From positions 248,001-312,000 of the forward strand of contig JAAEQC010000033.1 in NCBI GenBank assembly GCA_024231905.1: DNA of 64,000 nt, in the 5' to 3' direction. This DNA comes from a bacterium (lineage in GTDB: Bacteria; Krumholzibacteriota; Krumholzibacteriia; LZORAL124-64-63). The notes under the pieces are model-generated. The model made no database searches. It was not told where the DNA came from and saw nothing but the letters and a program-made list of their open reading frames with translations. Position numbers and translations under genes: made by a program. Positions 11,983-21,948 of this stretch are shown here, piece after piece (position 1 is the stretch's first letter; every line of letters begins with the position of its first letter).

Positions 11983-12550
11983 GGTGACGTTCCGATCCCT
12001 CTTCGGGTCGTCTAACGCGATTTCTCACCCGCATACAATAGCAGTATTGTCCTATTTTGGCAACCGAGGTGGAGGCGCTCGTAAACCCGCACAAAAAAGG
12101 CACATCCTCCTGTGCCTGCCGACAATTCCGTCCGGGTTGAAGCTAATTGAGTCACGCGGTCGGCGATATCACCTATCGCCACACAAATAGCTCATGAATC
12201 CATGATTCTGGCTCCCAATATCTCGCTAGTGGCCCTGAGCTGAGATCTACTGTCATAATACCGCGCTTAGCTAACTGCTAATTCGGCGGGACGGACGAAT
12301 GAACGGGAGGGACAGGTCTACTGGCTCCATTGGAACGGGTTGCTTGATTCCACCGGCGAAAGGATATGTGGAAGGGACAACCCGCTGGTCAACTGACCTT
12401 CGCACGGCACACGTGGACACAGCGAGTCACGTTTGAGATAGTACCCGGACAGAGTCAGGGGCGGGCTGCCGTTGCGCGCGGCTCGCTCGTGTCCTGCATT
12501 GCTGGCGCGCGCCGTGCACACGAGCGTGCGACTGCGTACGGAGGCGACCA
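11983..12550. other. Divergent intergenic region without a supported gene
   Basis: 568 bp between the leftward metalloprotease gene and the rightward LuxR-type gene. It is less GC-rich in the middle and must hold both promoters. I found no hairpin, repeat copy or coding frame that I would defend. Confidence 0.4.
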
Positions 12551-13453
12551 GTGTTCCAGCGGTATATGCTTGTCTACATTTTCCTGAGTTTCTCGATTGG
12601 GCTTGCGTGCCTCGGAGTCACGCTCGTGCTGGCCAAGCGTAAGGACAGCCACTTGGCACGTGCGTTTCTGGCATTTTACGCCGTCCTCAGCCTCCTGGTC
12701 ATAAGCGGTCTACTGCTCGCCTTCGCTGATGTGTTTCCCCGCGAAATCAACCCGTCGACGCACTTCGTACTGGAGTACATCGAATCTATTCCCGGCTTTT
12801 ACGGCGTCATGTTCACGCTCCCGTTTTTCGTGCATCGCGTCTATGGTGTTGCGAGCCGAGCACGCGATCGGTTCCTCCTCTCATTGACGCTGTTGGCAGC
12901 CCTCGGCCAGCACATCACCGAGTACGCGCTCGACGACAAGTGGGATCAACGCGGCGATACCATCGAGAACGGGCTGTTCGTCGCGGTTGTGACATACGCC
13001 TACTGGATTGCATTCTCTCGCTTCCGCTCCGAAGGCATCGACCGACGGCTTGCCATTCGTATCCTGGCGCTCATGGTGGTTGGCGTCCCCGGGATGTTCT
13101 ACGATATATTTCTGGCTGACACGACGGGTCTGCGCGTCTATCCCATTATGTATTGTATCCTAAGCGTAATCGTGACATGGACCCTCGTGAACCAGCCAAG
13201 CACGGCACAGCGCCTTCCGCCTAACACCGACTTTGGGCTGAGCAAGCGCGAATCCGAAGTGATGCATCTAGTTCAACGCGGACTGAGCAACAAGGGTATT
13301 GGAGAGAAGCTGCACATTTCTCCCAATACGGTCAAAACGCACCTACGTGCAGTTTTTGAGAAGACCGGAGTTCGTTCGCGCTTTGAACTGATCGCTCAAA
13401 CCAACGAACGGACCGAAGATCTCCTCCAAACCGAAGACGATTCCATCCCTTAG
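12551..13453 (+). CDS. Multi-pass membrane protein with C-terminal LuxR-type HTH
   Basis: Membrane-bound transcription regulator, 300 aa. The GTG start at 12551 is preceded by ggagg at 6 bases. Residues 1-210 form six or seven hydrophobic helices (YMLVYIFLSFSIGLACLGV at the N-terminus). Residues ~225-285 are a LuxR/GerE helix-turn-helix: LSKRESEVMHLVQRGLSNK, IGEKLHISPNTVKTHL. There is no receiver domain. The layout of a membrane sensor directly joined to LuxR suggests a one-component system. Targets are unknown; neighbours on either side are the secreted protease and the SurE-PDZ protein. Confidence 0.85.
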   Translation: MFQRYMLVYIFLSFSIGLACLGVTLVLAKRKDSHLARAFLAFYAVLSLLVISGLLLAFADVFPREINPSTHFVLEYIESIPGFYGVMFTLPFFVHRVYGVASRARDRFLLSLTLLAALGQHITEYALDDKWDQRGDTIENGLFVAVVTYAYWIAFSRFRSEGIDRRLAIRILALMVVGVPGMFYDIFLADTTGLRVYPIMYCILSVIVTWTLVNQPSTAQRLPPNTDFGLSKRESEVMHLVQRGLSNKGIGEKLHISPNTVKTHLRAVFEKTGVRSRFELIAQTNERTEDLLQTEDDSIP

Positions 13454-13614
13454 CCCGACTTCGCCCCCCCCGCGACGAACAAATCACCCCGAAGGATGAC
13501 CCGAAATCACCCTCATGAGCGATTGTTGGAGCACGGTCGAATGCGTACCGTTGTGGGTGTCTGAACGCCGATTTCTCGTTTGATGGCAAACAACCTAGAG
13601 AATGGTGGGGAACC

Positions 13615-14838
13615 ATGAAGATTCTTCGCGTCATTGTGATGGCGACATCAGCGACGGCTATTCTTCTGGCCGCGATGACCTCTGCTGCTTCCGGCACCTC
13701 TTGGCCGGCCCGCGTGCTCGTAACAAACGACAACGGGATCGCTGATCCAGGTCTGATCGAACTCGCACGGGCACTGGCGCTCGTGACTGAAACCCATGTG
13801 GTTGCACCCGCAGCCGACCAAAGCGGGATGTCGAACCTCATGTCGGCAGTCCGCGAACGCCAGTTTCGCATCGAAAAACGCGACATCGGCGCGGGGATCG
13901 AAGCCTACGCTTTGGATGGAACGCCGGCCGATTGTGTGGTATTCGGGTTGGCCGGACCTCTGCGTGAGCAACTCCCCGATCTCGTGATATCGGGCATTAA
14001 CGGCGGACCCAACCTTGGCGACGACTGGTTCGGGTCGGGCACGATCGGCGCTGCCCGGTGCTCGGCTTACCTGGGGATTCCAGCGATCGCCGTTTCCGGT
14101 CTGGACGACGACGACCCTGACGCCATGCGCGCGGTCGTCGATTGGGTAGTGGCACTGGTACGAAGCGACGCAGCCAGGGAACTGCGGGCGCCTCAGTACC
14201 TGACGGTGAGTGTGCCCGTGGTTCATCCGAGCAGCATCGAAGGTGTCGAGGTCGTGACGCGCGCCAGAGGACTTGTCACCGGTTCGCTGGAGGTCGACAG
14301 CACGGGTTCCGATGACCGAAAGTGGCAAACGTGGCACTTGTCACTCACGGTCGATTCGTCAATAGCACCGAAACGATCGGATGTGGACGCCGCCGCACGC
14401 AACATGATCGCGGTTGTGCCGATGCGAGCCGACGAGTCTGACCCGGCGCTTGGCGAAACTTTGCGAGCACGAGCGGACCTCATTCCAGATTGGGAGCCCC
14501 CGCAGGCACACCCGAGCGCTCTGAACGAATGTCGAGCCGGCCTCGGTGTTACGATAGACGACGCCGAGGACAGCTCGGGTCGGGAGTGGGGCGTCCTGAT
14601 CGTACAGGTTATGCCCAAAGGACGCGCCGCCGAGATCGGTCTGCGTGCCGAAGATGTCCTCGTCGCCCTCAACGGCACGCCACTTGTCACTGCCCGCGGG
14701 TCAAGCGACGACCCCGTTGATGTTATACAGCGGCTTCTGGGTGAATTCGGGTGCGGCGACACCGTAACGTTGGACTACGTGAGGAACAACGAGCGTCGCC
14801 AGATCAACTTCACCATCCCGGATACGCGCCAACGGTGA
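13615..14838 (+). CDS. Exported SurE-like nucleotidase fused to a PDZ domain
   Basis: 407 aa. An N-terminal signal peptide (to about residue 27) is followed by a SurE fold: RVLVTNDNGIADPGL, DGTPADCVVFGL, PDLVISGINGG and GTIGAA.CSAYLGIPAIAVS. SurE enzymes dephosphorylate nucleoside monophosphates using a metal bound by an Asp-Asp pair; here that site reads N38-D39-N40, so one ligand is Asn. Residues ~300-400 resemble a PDZ domain (GVTIDDAED, GRAAEIGLRAEDVLVALNG). Export and PDZ fusion are both unusual, since SurE is normally cytoplasmic and single-domain. The PDZ part may recruit it to a periplasmic protein. Activity is uncertain. Confidence 0.8.
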   Translation: MKILRVIVMATSATAILLAAMTSAASGTSWPARVLVTNDNGIADPGLIELARALALVTETHVVAPAADQSGMSNLMSAVRERQFRIEKRDIGAGIEAYALDGTPADCVVFGLAGPLREQLPDLVISGINGGPNLGDDWFGSGTIGAARCSAYLGIPAIAVSGLDDDDPDAMRAVVDWVVALVRSDAARELRAPQYLTVSVPVVHPSSIEGVEVVTRARGLVTGSLEVDSTGSDDRKWQTWHLSLTVDSSIAPKRSDVDAAARNMIAVVPMRADESDPALGETLRARADLIPDWEPPQAHPSALNECRAGLGVTIDDAEDSSGREWGVLIVQVMPKGRAAEIGLRAEDVLVALNGTPLVTARGSSDDPVDVIQRLLGEFGCGDTVTLDYVRNNERRQINFTIPDTRQR

Positions 14839-15170
14839 CCGACGGTGCAGCCGCCTTCGTCATCGAAAGACTCTGGACGCTACCGATATTACCATTGGGC
14901 GACTCGGCTGAACCTTCAGTGGAGAGGATTATCCGCGGAGAACTGTCTTTCCGGATAGGATCGGAAAGGGAACATCGAGTCTCAGACTCGTCGCCTACTA
15001 CGGCACCTCCCGGCTACGATCGTAGCTACTTCGAAATGTTGGAATAAGTCGGGCAAGTCCTGTAGCGTCCATTTAGAGATGTCTCCTCTTTCAGCCGCTA
15101 TTAGTTGAACGCCCCCCCATCTCAGCCGAGTTCACGCCAAGCTTGAGGAGGGGCAGTCATGCCGTTCTGA
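14839..15170. other. Non-coding stretch before repeat R3
   Basis: About 330 bp after the SurE-PDZ gene. It is AT-richer than its surroundings. No credible ORF, tRNA or repeat is visible before the recombinase remnant begins. Confidence 0.4.
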
Positions 15171-15430
15171 AACCGCAAGAGAACCCACAAGGAAGCCACC
15201 GGGGCGGCGGCCCTAAAGACGGATTTCCTGAACGAGATCCTGACCAAGTTGAAGGGCGTCGTCGAAGCCGTCCCGAACCTGGAAAATAAGCACCCTCTCC
15301 AGCTTCTAGTGGAGAAGGTGCTTATCAAGGACCAGTGTACGTTCGAAGTCTGGTATCGACTCCCCCAGTTTCCTGGTGTTCGCACACTGGGCGATATCGC
15401 ACCCCGTTGGTTACAGTGTGCGACCGTGCC
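15171..15430 (+). pseudogene. C-terminal remnant of a serine-recombinase-like protein (copy 2)
   Basis: One frame is open through ALKTDFLNEILTKLKGVVEAVPN, LQLLVEKVLIKDQ and EVWYRLPQFPGVRTLG, and passes through the tRNA-derived core as APRWLQCA. It is close in sequence to copies 1 and 3. There is no upstream catalytic domain, so this is a fragment. Confidence 0.55.
15288..15430 (+). repeat. tRNA-Glu-end composite repeat R3 (A-type arm)
   Basis: Hairpin aagcaccctctcca/tggagaaggtgctt (15288-15324) inside the recombinase remnant. The core is degenerate (tcgcaccccgtt, about 15397-15408), followed by ggttacagtgtgcga. The inverted arms gttcgcacactg and cagtgtgcga flank the core. Confidence 0.65.
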
Positions 15431-15578
15431 AAAACGCTCTGTCTCAGGCGACAACCCCGCGCGGTGTTCAGCGTCTCAACTGATCCCGCAATCCGGGACA
15501 AGGCTGCCAGTGGTCATTCCAAAGTTCTGGTGCGGCTCACCGGCCTGGACGCGTCACGGCCCACGCGACCCGAACCCA

Positions 15579-17099
15579 TCAATCGACTTGGCGGATGAAC
15601 ACGAACCCATCCCCAACCATTTCCTCTCTGACCACCAGTTCCTCGACTTCTCCGTTCGGGCCCAGACGAAACTGCAGGCCCAGCATGTCGAATTCGAACT
15701 TGATCTTGTTCTGCAAAATCCAGACATCGTGGTGGAAATGCTCCATCGGCCAGGTCACCAGACCGTTGAAATCGCCGACCAGTTGGTTGTCCTTGCCCGG
15801 CGTCACCTCGAGCACACCGTAGGCCTGGTTAACATAGCGTCCGGCGTATTTCTCCAACTCCAGGGTCGGCCTGGTGCCCGGTATCCTGGTCGCCAGCAGG
15901 CCGGCGTCTCTTTCGGCAATCCCCTCGGCCATGTTCTGCCAGACCTGCAGGTATTCGCCATTGTGGTCGTACTCTTCCAGCCCCAGCAAACGATCGTAGA
16001 TGATCCGTGGCAGGGCGTCGTGCAGGGAGTGGTGCTTCAGGTTGGTCAGCACCACGATTCCCAGGCCCTCGAACGGCATGAAACTCATGTTCGCGCAGTA
16101 CCCCGAAACGATGCCCGAGTGGGAAACGAGGTGATGTCCTCGATAGTTGTACACGTTCCAGCCCAGGCTGTAGGCGCTGGTCCGGAAATTCGCCGTGCTG
16201 CTGTAGCCGCGCCCGATGTACGGAGTGATGATTGCTTCCCAGATCGGCTTGTCCAGCAGGGGCCGGCCGTCGTTCAAGCACAGCTCCAGCCATTTCAGGA
16301 GATCGTCGACACTGGATATCACTCCGCCGGCGGGATTGAACGTGTCCCATTTCTCGACGTCCAGCAGGTAGGGTTCAGCCGACAGATCGCGGAGCGGAAC
16401 CTGGCAAGGCTGAGCATGGTTGCCCGAAGCCTTCATGTCTTGCAGCGAGAAGCATGTACTGTTCATTCCCAGGGGATCGAACACCTCCCGCCCGACGTAA
16501 TCCTCCCAGACGCTCCCGGTCGCGACCTCCAGCGCGTGGGCGGCAAGGGCGTAATTCAGATTACTGTACACGAACCGTTCCCTGAAGCCTGCGGCCAGGG
16601 GCAGATACCTCACCCGCTCGCATAGCTCGGCACGGCTGAAGTTCGAACCGTGGCTAAGCAGGCTGTAGCGACCCAGGCCCGACTGATGCGTCAGCAAATC
16701 GCCAATCGTGGCCGCTTCGGTTGCCCAATCGTCCTCCAACTCGAAGCCGGTGATGATGTCTTTGATGGTTGCTGCCGGTGAGACATGTTCCTTTTGCATC
16801 GCCACACCGTACGAAAGTGCGGTCAGGGCCTTCGAGCATGATCCGATGCGAAAGAGGGTGGCGGTGTTCACCGGCTCCTTGCCTTCGAGGCTCCGGTAAC
16901 CGAATCCCTCGGCGAAAATCACTTTCCCGTCGCTGATGATTCCCACGGCCATGCCGGGGATCTGCCACTGTGCCTGCAAGGCTGATATCTCCTGCTTCAG
17001 GCTCTCGACAGAGCCCACGGGTTCGGCAAACAAGGGACCGACCGCAAGCGAAACCAGGCAAGCGGTCACGATGGACGGAACCATGAGCGAACGGGGCAT
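15579..17099 (-). CDS. Secreted serine hydrolase of the beta-lactamase/penicillin-binding fold
   Basis: 506 aa with signal peptide (cleavage near residue 25, PLFAEP). S87-C-S-K90 is the SxxK catalytic motif and Y178-S-N180 the YxN motif; HSGIVSGY near residue 320 stands at the usual third-motif position. The last ~100 residues form a beta-rich tail (KYAGRYVNQAYGVLEVTPGK) like the DUF3471 domain seen on esterase/peptidase members. Such proteins act as peptidases, esterases or amidases in the periplasm; real beta-lactam resistance is unlikely from this domain layout. It is the only gene in its repeat-bounded block. Confidence 0.85.
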   Translation of the reverse strand: MPRSLMVPSIVTACLVSLAVGPLFAEPVGSVESLKQEISALQAQWQIPGMAVGIISDGKVIFAEGFGYRSLEGKEPVNTATLFRIGSCSKALTALSYGVAMQKEHVSPAATIKDIITGFELEDDWATEAATIGDLLTHQSGLGRYSLLSHGSNFSRAELCERVRYLPLAAGFRERFVYSNLNYALAAHALEVATGSVWEDYVGREVFDPLGMNSTCFSLQDMKASGNHAQPCQVPLRDLSAEPYLLDVEKWDTFNPAGGVISSVDDLLKWLELCLNDGRPLLDKPIWEAIITPYIGRGYSSTANFRTSAYSLGWNVYNYRGHHLVSHSGIVSGYCANMSFMPFEGLGIVVLTNLKHHSLHDALPRIIYDRLLGLEEYDHNGEYLQVWQNMAEGIAERDAGLLATRIPGTRPTLELEKYAGRYVNQAYGVLEVTPGKDNQLVGDFNGLVTWPMEHFHHDVWILQNKIKFEFDMLGLQFRLGPNGEVEELVVREEMVGDGFVFIRQVD

Positions 17100-17307
17100 T
17101 TCGATCCTCCTGGAGTGGGTTACCTGATTTGATGCTCACGGGAACGAATTGGTTGCATTTCATGCCGGCCAAGCCAGGAATGTCCGGTATCAAAGATTAA
17201 TCGGGAGCATAGTCCACAAGAATCCGGAATCGAACGGTTCTTGCAGGTCGTCGCATCTCAAGACATAGACTTCGCGTGATGACGCCGTGACTCCGCAGTC
17301 ATAGAAA

Positions 17308-17390
17308 GAGCACCTCCTCCAGTATCCTGGCGGAGGTGCTTCTGATTTGGTTCCCCGTTGGTTACAGTGTGCGAACCGCTGACCGGCGTG
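17308..17390 (+). repeat. tRNA-Glu-end composite repeat R4 (A-type arm)
   Basis: Hairpin agcacctcc/ggaggtgct (17308-17340), core variant tggttccccgtt (17348-17359), then ggttacagtgtgcgaac. Short spacing, no recombinase sequence. It lies between the hydrolase and the lipoprotein gene. Confidence 0.65.
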
Positions 17391-17501
17391 CGAAGACGTC
17401 ACCGGGCGCAGCACAACATTCCGCATTTCGCTCGCCCGTGGCCCACACGGCAAAGCGCCCGGGTCTCCATCGGCTCATGTAGTCTTCGGTCCAGTCACCG
17501 T

Positions 17502-18599
17502 CTACCGGCAGGCTACCCAGAAACCGTTGCTAATGGCCAAACCCACGATGGTGTGCGTCACCAAGTAGACGTGATACGTGGCGTAGGTGCTGTAGACTCC
17601 CAGTCCAAGTTCCTGTGTCACACAGGGATAACTGCATTCCTGGTTCTCGATGAAGGACACGGCTATGTACCGCTGTAGGTGGACACCAAACTCGACATTA
17701 CCCAGGAAAGGCATGTAGCCGGCCCAATCCCCGAAGAAGAGATCCCAGAGATCCGCGGCGAGGATCACGACCCTGGCCACGAGATACCCCGAGAGATCGA
17801 GCCCGAAATCCAACGAGAACAATTCGCAGGTCCCGCACGCAGCGATCTGGGACTGGTAGGACACGAGCTCGCCTCTTCGCGCCTCGATCAGGGCGGGCAG
17901 GTCGACGTCCCGCACCCTGGTCCAGGTCGCGCAGGACCTGTCGATGTAGAGCGTGTACAGGACCTGGATGGCCTCGATGATACCGCCTTCGATGGTGTTC
18001 CACAGCGCATCGCCGTACTGCTCCTCCATCGCTCCGGTCAGGTGCTCGGTGGAGACGGCATCCAGGTCGATCTTTCCCCACGTCCAATAGTCGTGGAACG
18101 TCGTGGTCACGGTCATCGTGGCGCCGTCATAGGAGTCGGGCAGGATCACGAGCCAATCCTCGGTGTCGATGTCCTTGCCGAAGGCACAGGGTGTTTCGCC
18201 TTCCTCGACCACCATGCCCGCGACCGGGAAGTGGATCTCCAGCTCGGCCCCGTACGGTTTCGGATAGCCCGACCCCAGATTGAACTGGTCGTCCCAACGC
18301 GTGTAAGCGAAGCACCCCGCCGGCGCCACGCCGGCCCAGGCATGTTCATCGACGTACAGGGACCGGCAGACATCGAAGGAGCCGGCCGACACGACGATGC
18401 GCAGCCCGTCCGTGAAATTGCCGGGATCCGAGACCTCGACCGTCCCACCCTCGGGGCCGGTGAGTCCCTCGCCGATGCAGGCGTCGTCATCGCCTCCTCC
18501 GGGTGAACCGGGTTCATCGTCCCCGCCGCAGGCCGACAACGATATGAGTGCCAGAATGACAACTATCTTCGATCCAGCGACACGATTCGCGTTCCTCAT
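17502..18599 (-). CDS. Lipoprotein of unknown function
   Basis: 365 aa. Lipoprotein signal with the lipobox LSAC, then a Gly/Asp-rich linker (GGDDEPGSPGGGDDD). Residues ~40-100 (GGTVEVSDPGNF, LRIVVSAGSF) suggest a beta-sandwich of the ZU5-like type, but this is weak. Six or more Cys in the mature part may form disulfides. I do not recognise the family. Outer-membrane or surface location is inferred. It is the sole gene in its repeat-bounded block. Confidence 0.75.
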   Translation of the reverse strand: MRNANRVAGSKIVVILALISLSACGGDDEPGSPGGGDDDACIGEGLTGPEGGTVEVSDPGNFTDGLRIVVSAGSFDVCRSLYVDEHAWAGVAPAGCFAYTRWDDQFNLGSGYPKPYGAELEIHFPVAGMVVEEGETPCAFGKDIDTEDWLVILPDSYDGATMTVTTTFHDYWTWGKIDLDAVSTEHLTGAMEEQYGDALWNTIEGGIIEAIQVLYTLYIDRSCATWTRVRDVDLPALIEARRGELVSYQSQIAACGTCELFSLDFGLDLSGYLVARVVILAADLWDLFFGDWAGYMPFLGNVEFGVHLQRYIAVSFIENQECSYPCVTQELGLGVYSTYATYHVYLVTHTIVGLAISNGFWVACR

Positions 18600-18887
18600 G
18601 ATACCCCCCGAACGAAAGCGGTCATGTCGGCCCCATGTGAGCGGGCGCCCGGCGCCTGCCGAGCGCGAGACAGGCGCGCCCGCCAGTTGGAAAACGATTT
18701 TCAGAATTCCACTCTACCAGAATTCCGCGCGCCGCCAGCAACTTCTTTAGAAATCCTGGACCTGGCACGATTAACAGACCTGCCCGAATTCCTGGACAGG
18801 GGTGCGGCAATGGAGGCTGCGACATCGGTCAATGGTGGATATGAATACTCGATTCCAAGTTCAGGAAGCGGTCGGACTTGGCCAGAA

Positions 18888-19070
18888 GAAGCGCCTCCCC
18901 CGGTTCTTCCGGAGGAGGCGCTTTCAAGTGGTGCCCCGTAGGTTCCAGTGTGCGAAACATGGATCGGCGTCACGGGAAGGCGCCGCGGCTCATGCGGTGT
19001 TTCGCTTATTAGCACCTCCCGTCCCTCCAGGGAAGGCACCGAAAGGGATCTCTGGCGTCCGAGTGTGGAT
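18888..19070 (+). repeat. tRNA-Glu-end composite repeat R5 (A-type arm)
   Basis: Hairpin gaagcgcctcccccgg/ccggaggaggcgcttt (18888-18924), core tggtgccccgta (18929-18940), arm ggttccagtgtgcgaaac, then the conserved A tail (atggatcggcgtcacggg, ctcatgcggtgtttcgc). Five bases separate hairpin and core. Confidence 0.72.
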
Positions 19071-19098
19071 GGCATGCTGAACACACTCGGCTGACCCG

Positions 19099-21798
19099 TC
19101 ACTCGATATCGGAATCGAAATTATCCACCAGCCACACGTCCAGAAGACTTTCGTCGACGGAGAGGACGACGCGATTGCCGTCGGGCGTGATGTCGGAGAC
19201 GGTGGCATTGTCCAGAGGGATGGTCAGGTGTTCCTCGGGTTCGCCACCCTGCGCAGGGATGCGGAATACCCGCTTGCCCTTTCTTTGGCTATCAGCCTCG
19301 AACAAGTAGATCCATTCCCCGTCTTCCGACCAGCCGATCGGATACCCGGTTATTGGACTTGCCAGACACTTCTCCGAGCCATCCTCCAGCGAAACCGACC
19401 AGATACCTGGCTTCTGCCCCTGATCGTCAGGCCTGTTCCAACAGGCCGCCACAGTCGATCCGTCGGGAGAATACGACGGCCAGAAGATCCAGCCGACGGA
19501 CTCATCCGCCACCAGGTGTTCCTCCTCCTCCGTTTCGGCGTCGAGTAGGAAGAAATTCCGGTTGCCCGGCCGCTGATAGAGGATGCGCTCACCCGGAGCC
19601 CAGGTCAGTCCAATCGATGCATGCGTCTTCTCGTATGATCGAAGATCGCCGCCCTTGGCGCTGATCGTCCAGACGCCGGCCGTTCCCTCGGATTCGGCGA
19701 TGAAGACGATGGTCTCGCCGTCGGGCGACCAGGCAGGGGACACGACCGCCCGGTCGACGAACGAGAGCGATCCGGCCGTGACGTCGAGGAAACTGATCCT
19801 GCTGGGTTCCCCTCCCGTAACCGGAATCGTGTAGATCTGCTCGACGTCGCCGCTGCGCCGGCAAAAGGCGATGGTTTGGCCATCCGGTGACAGCGCAGGC
19901 ATCCTATCCCAGTGTTGGCCGCTGGTCAGTCGGATCGGCTCCCGGATGCCCGCGGGGCGGGCCGGATCCCTCTCCACCAGCCACAAGTCGTGATTCTCCT
20001 TGCACTCCACGTAGGCCATACTCCGCCCATCACCGGCGACAGCGATTGAGAATCCGTCGATCCCGGCGGTGACCAGGGTCGGTTCACCCTCGGCGATACC
20101 AGTCTCCGGATTCACTGGTTGTTTCATCAGGTCTCCTACCCGGGCCCCCGGCCGCGACAGATGGTAGTAGAACGCGTCGCCGGTCGGCGACGCCCAGGCG
20201 AGAGACAGTATTGCCGATTCCGTCTCGAGAATCCGGTTCTTCTCGGTGCCGTCCGGCTGGACCGTCCAGACGACGTACTTCGAAACGACGGGATCATAGG
20301 TCAGTACGAGGATCCGCGGCGCCGGCGACCAATCGATTGCAGCATGCCACTGGGTACTGTCGGCGATGGTGATCCGGCTCAAAACGGCGTCCGTACCCCG
20401 ATCCCAAATCTGGAGAGGAAATACGCCGGAAGCAGCAGCACCTACGAATTCGGTGCCATCAGGAGACCAGTCAACACTACGCGCGAATCGCGTAGTAGCA
20501 ACGTTCCCCCCGAGTCGAGGAACCACGAATGTGCTCCACTCGCCGTTCCTCTTTCCGGTGGCCAGGATCTGCGCGCCGTTCGGTGACCACTGCAGGCAAT
20601 GGCCGTCTTCGATCCCGTCCAGAACCAGGACAGGGCTTCCCCCGTTGAGGTCCTGGACGAAGACCTCGTAGGTCTGTGTAGCGCCCTTTTCGACGTAGGC
20701 CAGCCACTGGCCGTCCGCCGAAAGCGCCGCCCCCTGCACCTTGCCGCTGAACGTCACTTGCCTGTAGGTCGCGGCCAACTCTTTCTTGGGTTCGGATGCC
20801 GGCCTCGTCTTCGTCCAGACAGCGACCAGCAGGACCGCGGCCAGGAGCGGAGCGAAGGACCACCACCGCACCGACGAAGCCCGCCCGGGCCGTCGGACCG
20901 AACCTACGGCTCCCGTCGGTACCGACCCCGTCTCCAGTTCTCCCGAATCCATCTCCGCCTTCAGACCGGCCAACTCGTTGCGGACATCCCGGGCACTCTG
21001 GTACCGGAGGTCCGGGTCCTTCTCCAGGCAATGGCCGACGATGCGGCCGAGGTGACGGGGCAGGTCCGGTTTGAGTTCGGTCAGGCGTCGCGGGTCGTCT
21101 TTGAGGATCGCGCTGAGTGTGGAAATCTGCGTCTCGCCCCGGAATGGGCGGCCACCCGTGGCCATCTCGTACAGGACGATGCCGAGGGAAAAGATATCGG
21201 ATCGATGGTCTACTGGTTTGCCCTCCGCCTGCTCCGGCGACATATAGGCGGCGGTCCCGAGGATGCGCCCTTCCGCGGTGTGGCTTTCCAGGGTCATCGT
21301 CTTGGCCAGGTCGGACCCCGCCTCCGGGTCCACCAGCTTGGCCAGTCCGAAATCCAGCACGTGGAGCCGGCCCTTCCGGTCGATCATCACGTTGGCCGGT
21401 TTGAGGTCGCGGTGGGTGATGCCGTTCTCATGCGCGGTCGCCACCGCGTCGGCGAGAGGAATCCCAAAGGAAAAGAACTCCTCGACCGGCAGCCCCCCCG
21501 TCGGGATCCGCGCCGCGAGAGTGTCGCCCTCGACCAGTTCCATGGTCAGGAAATGAACGCCCTGGTCTTCTTCCACGGAATGGATGGTGACGATGTTGGG
21601 GTGCTGCAACGCGGCGACGGTGCGCGCTTCCCGCTGGAATCGCTTGCGGCGTTCGGGATCTGCTGCAACGTCGTCCGGGAGGACCTTGAGCGCGATTTCA
21701 CGGGTCAGCCTCGTGTCCCGAGCCCGGTAGACGTCTCCCATGCCGCCGGATCCCAGCCTGCCGAGGATTTCGTAGTGTGCCAGCGTCCGACCGATCAT
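19099..21798 (-). CDS. Membrane Ser/Thr protein kinase with TolB/WD40-like propeller
   Basis: Hanks-type kinase, about 899 aa. I prefer the ATG at 21798 (MIGRTLAHYEILGRLG, the usual start of this family, ggaagga upstream) to 21837. Kinase motifs in order: GSGGMGDVY, IALKVL, THRDLKPANVM, DFGLAKL, AAYMSPEQ. A single membrane helix lies near residues 312-332 (FAPLLAAVLLVAVW). The outer ~550 residues are repeats with the TolB-type signature (LSPDGQTIAF, WSPDGETIVF), a beta-propeller expected outside the cytoplasmic membrane. Such kinases are common in FCB, acidobacterial and myxobacterial genomes; ligand and substrates are unknown. It stands alone in its block. Confidence 0.92.
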   Translation of the reverse strand: MIGRTLAHYEILGRLGSGGMGDVYRARDTRLTREIALKVLPDDVAADPERRKRFQREARTVAALQHPNIVTIHSVEEDQGVHFLTMELVEGDTLAARIPTGGLPVEEFFSFGIPLADAVATAHENGITHRDLKPANVMIDRKGRLHVLDFGLAKLVDPEAGSDLAKTMTLESHTAEGRILGTAAYMSPEQAEGKPVDHRSDIFSLGIVLYEMATGGRPFRGETQISTLSAILKDDPRRLTELKPDLPRHLGRIVGHCLEKDPDLRYQSARDVRNELAGLKAEMDSGELETGSVPTGAVGSVRRPGRASSVRWWSFAPLLAAVLLVAVWTKTRPASEPKKELAATYRQVTFSGKVQGAALSADGQWLAYVEKGATQTYEVFVQDLNGGSPVLVLDGIEDGHCLQWSPNGAQILATGKRNGEWSTFVVPRLGGNVATTRFARSVDWSPDGTEFVGAAASGVFPLQIWDRGTDAVLSRITIADSTQWHAAIDWSPAPRILVLTYDPVVSKYVVWTVQPDGTEKNRILETESAILSLAWASPTGDAFYYHLSRPGARVGDLMKQPVNPETGIAEGEPTLVTAGIDGFSIAVAGDGRSMAYVECKENHDLWLVERDPARPAGIREPIRLTSGQHWDRMPALSPDGQTIAFCRRSGDVEQIYTIPVTGGEPSRISFLDVTAGSLSFVDRAVVSPAWSPDGETIVFIAESEGTAGVWTISAKGGDLRSYEKTHASIGLTWAPGERILYQRPGNRNFFLLDAETEEEEHLVADESVGWIFWPSYSPDGSTVAACWNRPDDQGQKPGIWSVSLEDGSEKCLASPITGYPIGWSEDGEWIYLFEADSQRKGKRVFRIPAQGGEPEEHLTIPLDNATVSDITPDGNRVVLSVDESLLDVWLVDNFDSDIE

Positions 21799-21948
21799 CC
21801 GGGGAATCCTTCCGGTTCCCTGCGGCTCGGCGATCATCGCTGAGTTGTCCTGCGGCCGCGACCATCCCCCCGCGTCGAGGAGCCGATGATATCACGGTTT
21901 CACTCGAAACTCCACGGGGCGTCGGAGCTGTCTTTCCCACGCCAAGAA

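Noticed and set aside
10087-12015. 642-aa plus-strand ORF
   Set aside because: Antisense to the metalloprotease gene, which has a clear signal peptide, HExxHxxGxxH and sorting domain.
15579-17099. Beta-lactam resistance gene
   Set aside because: SxxK and YxN alone do not show this; the long C-terminal DUF3471-like tail points to an esterase/peptidase-type member.
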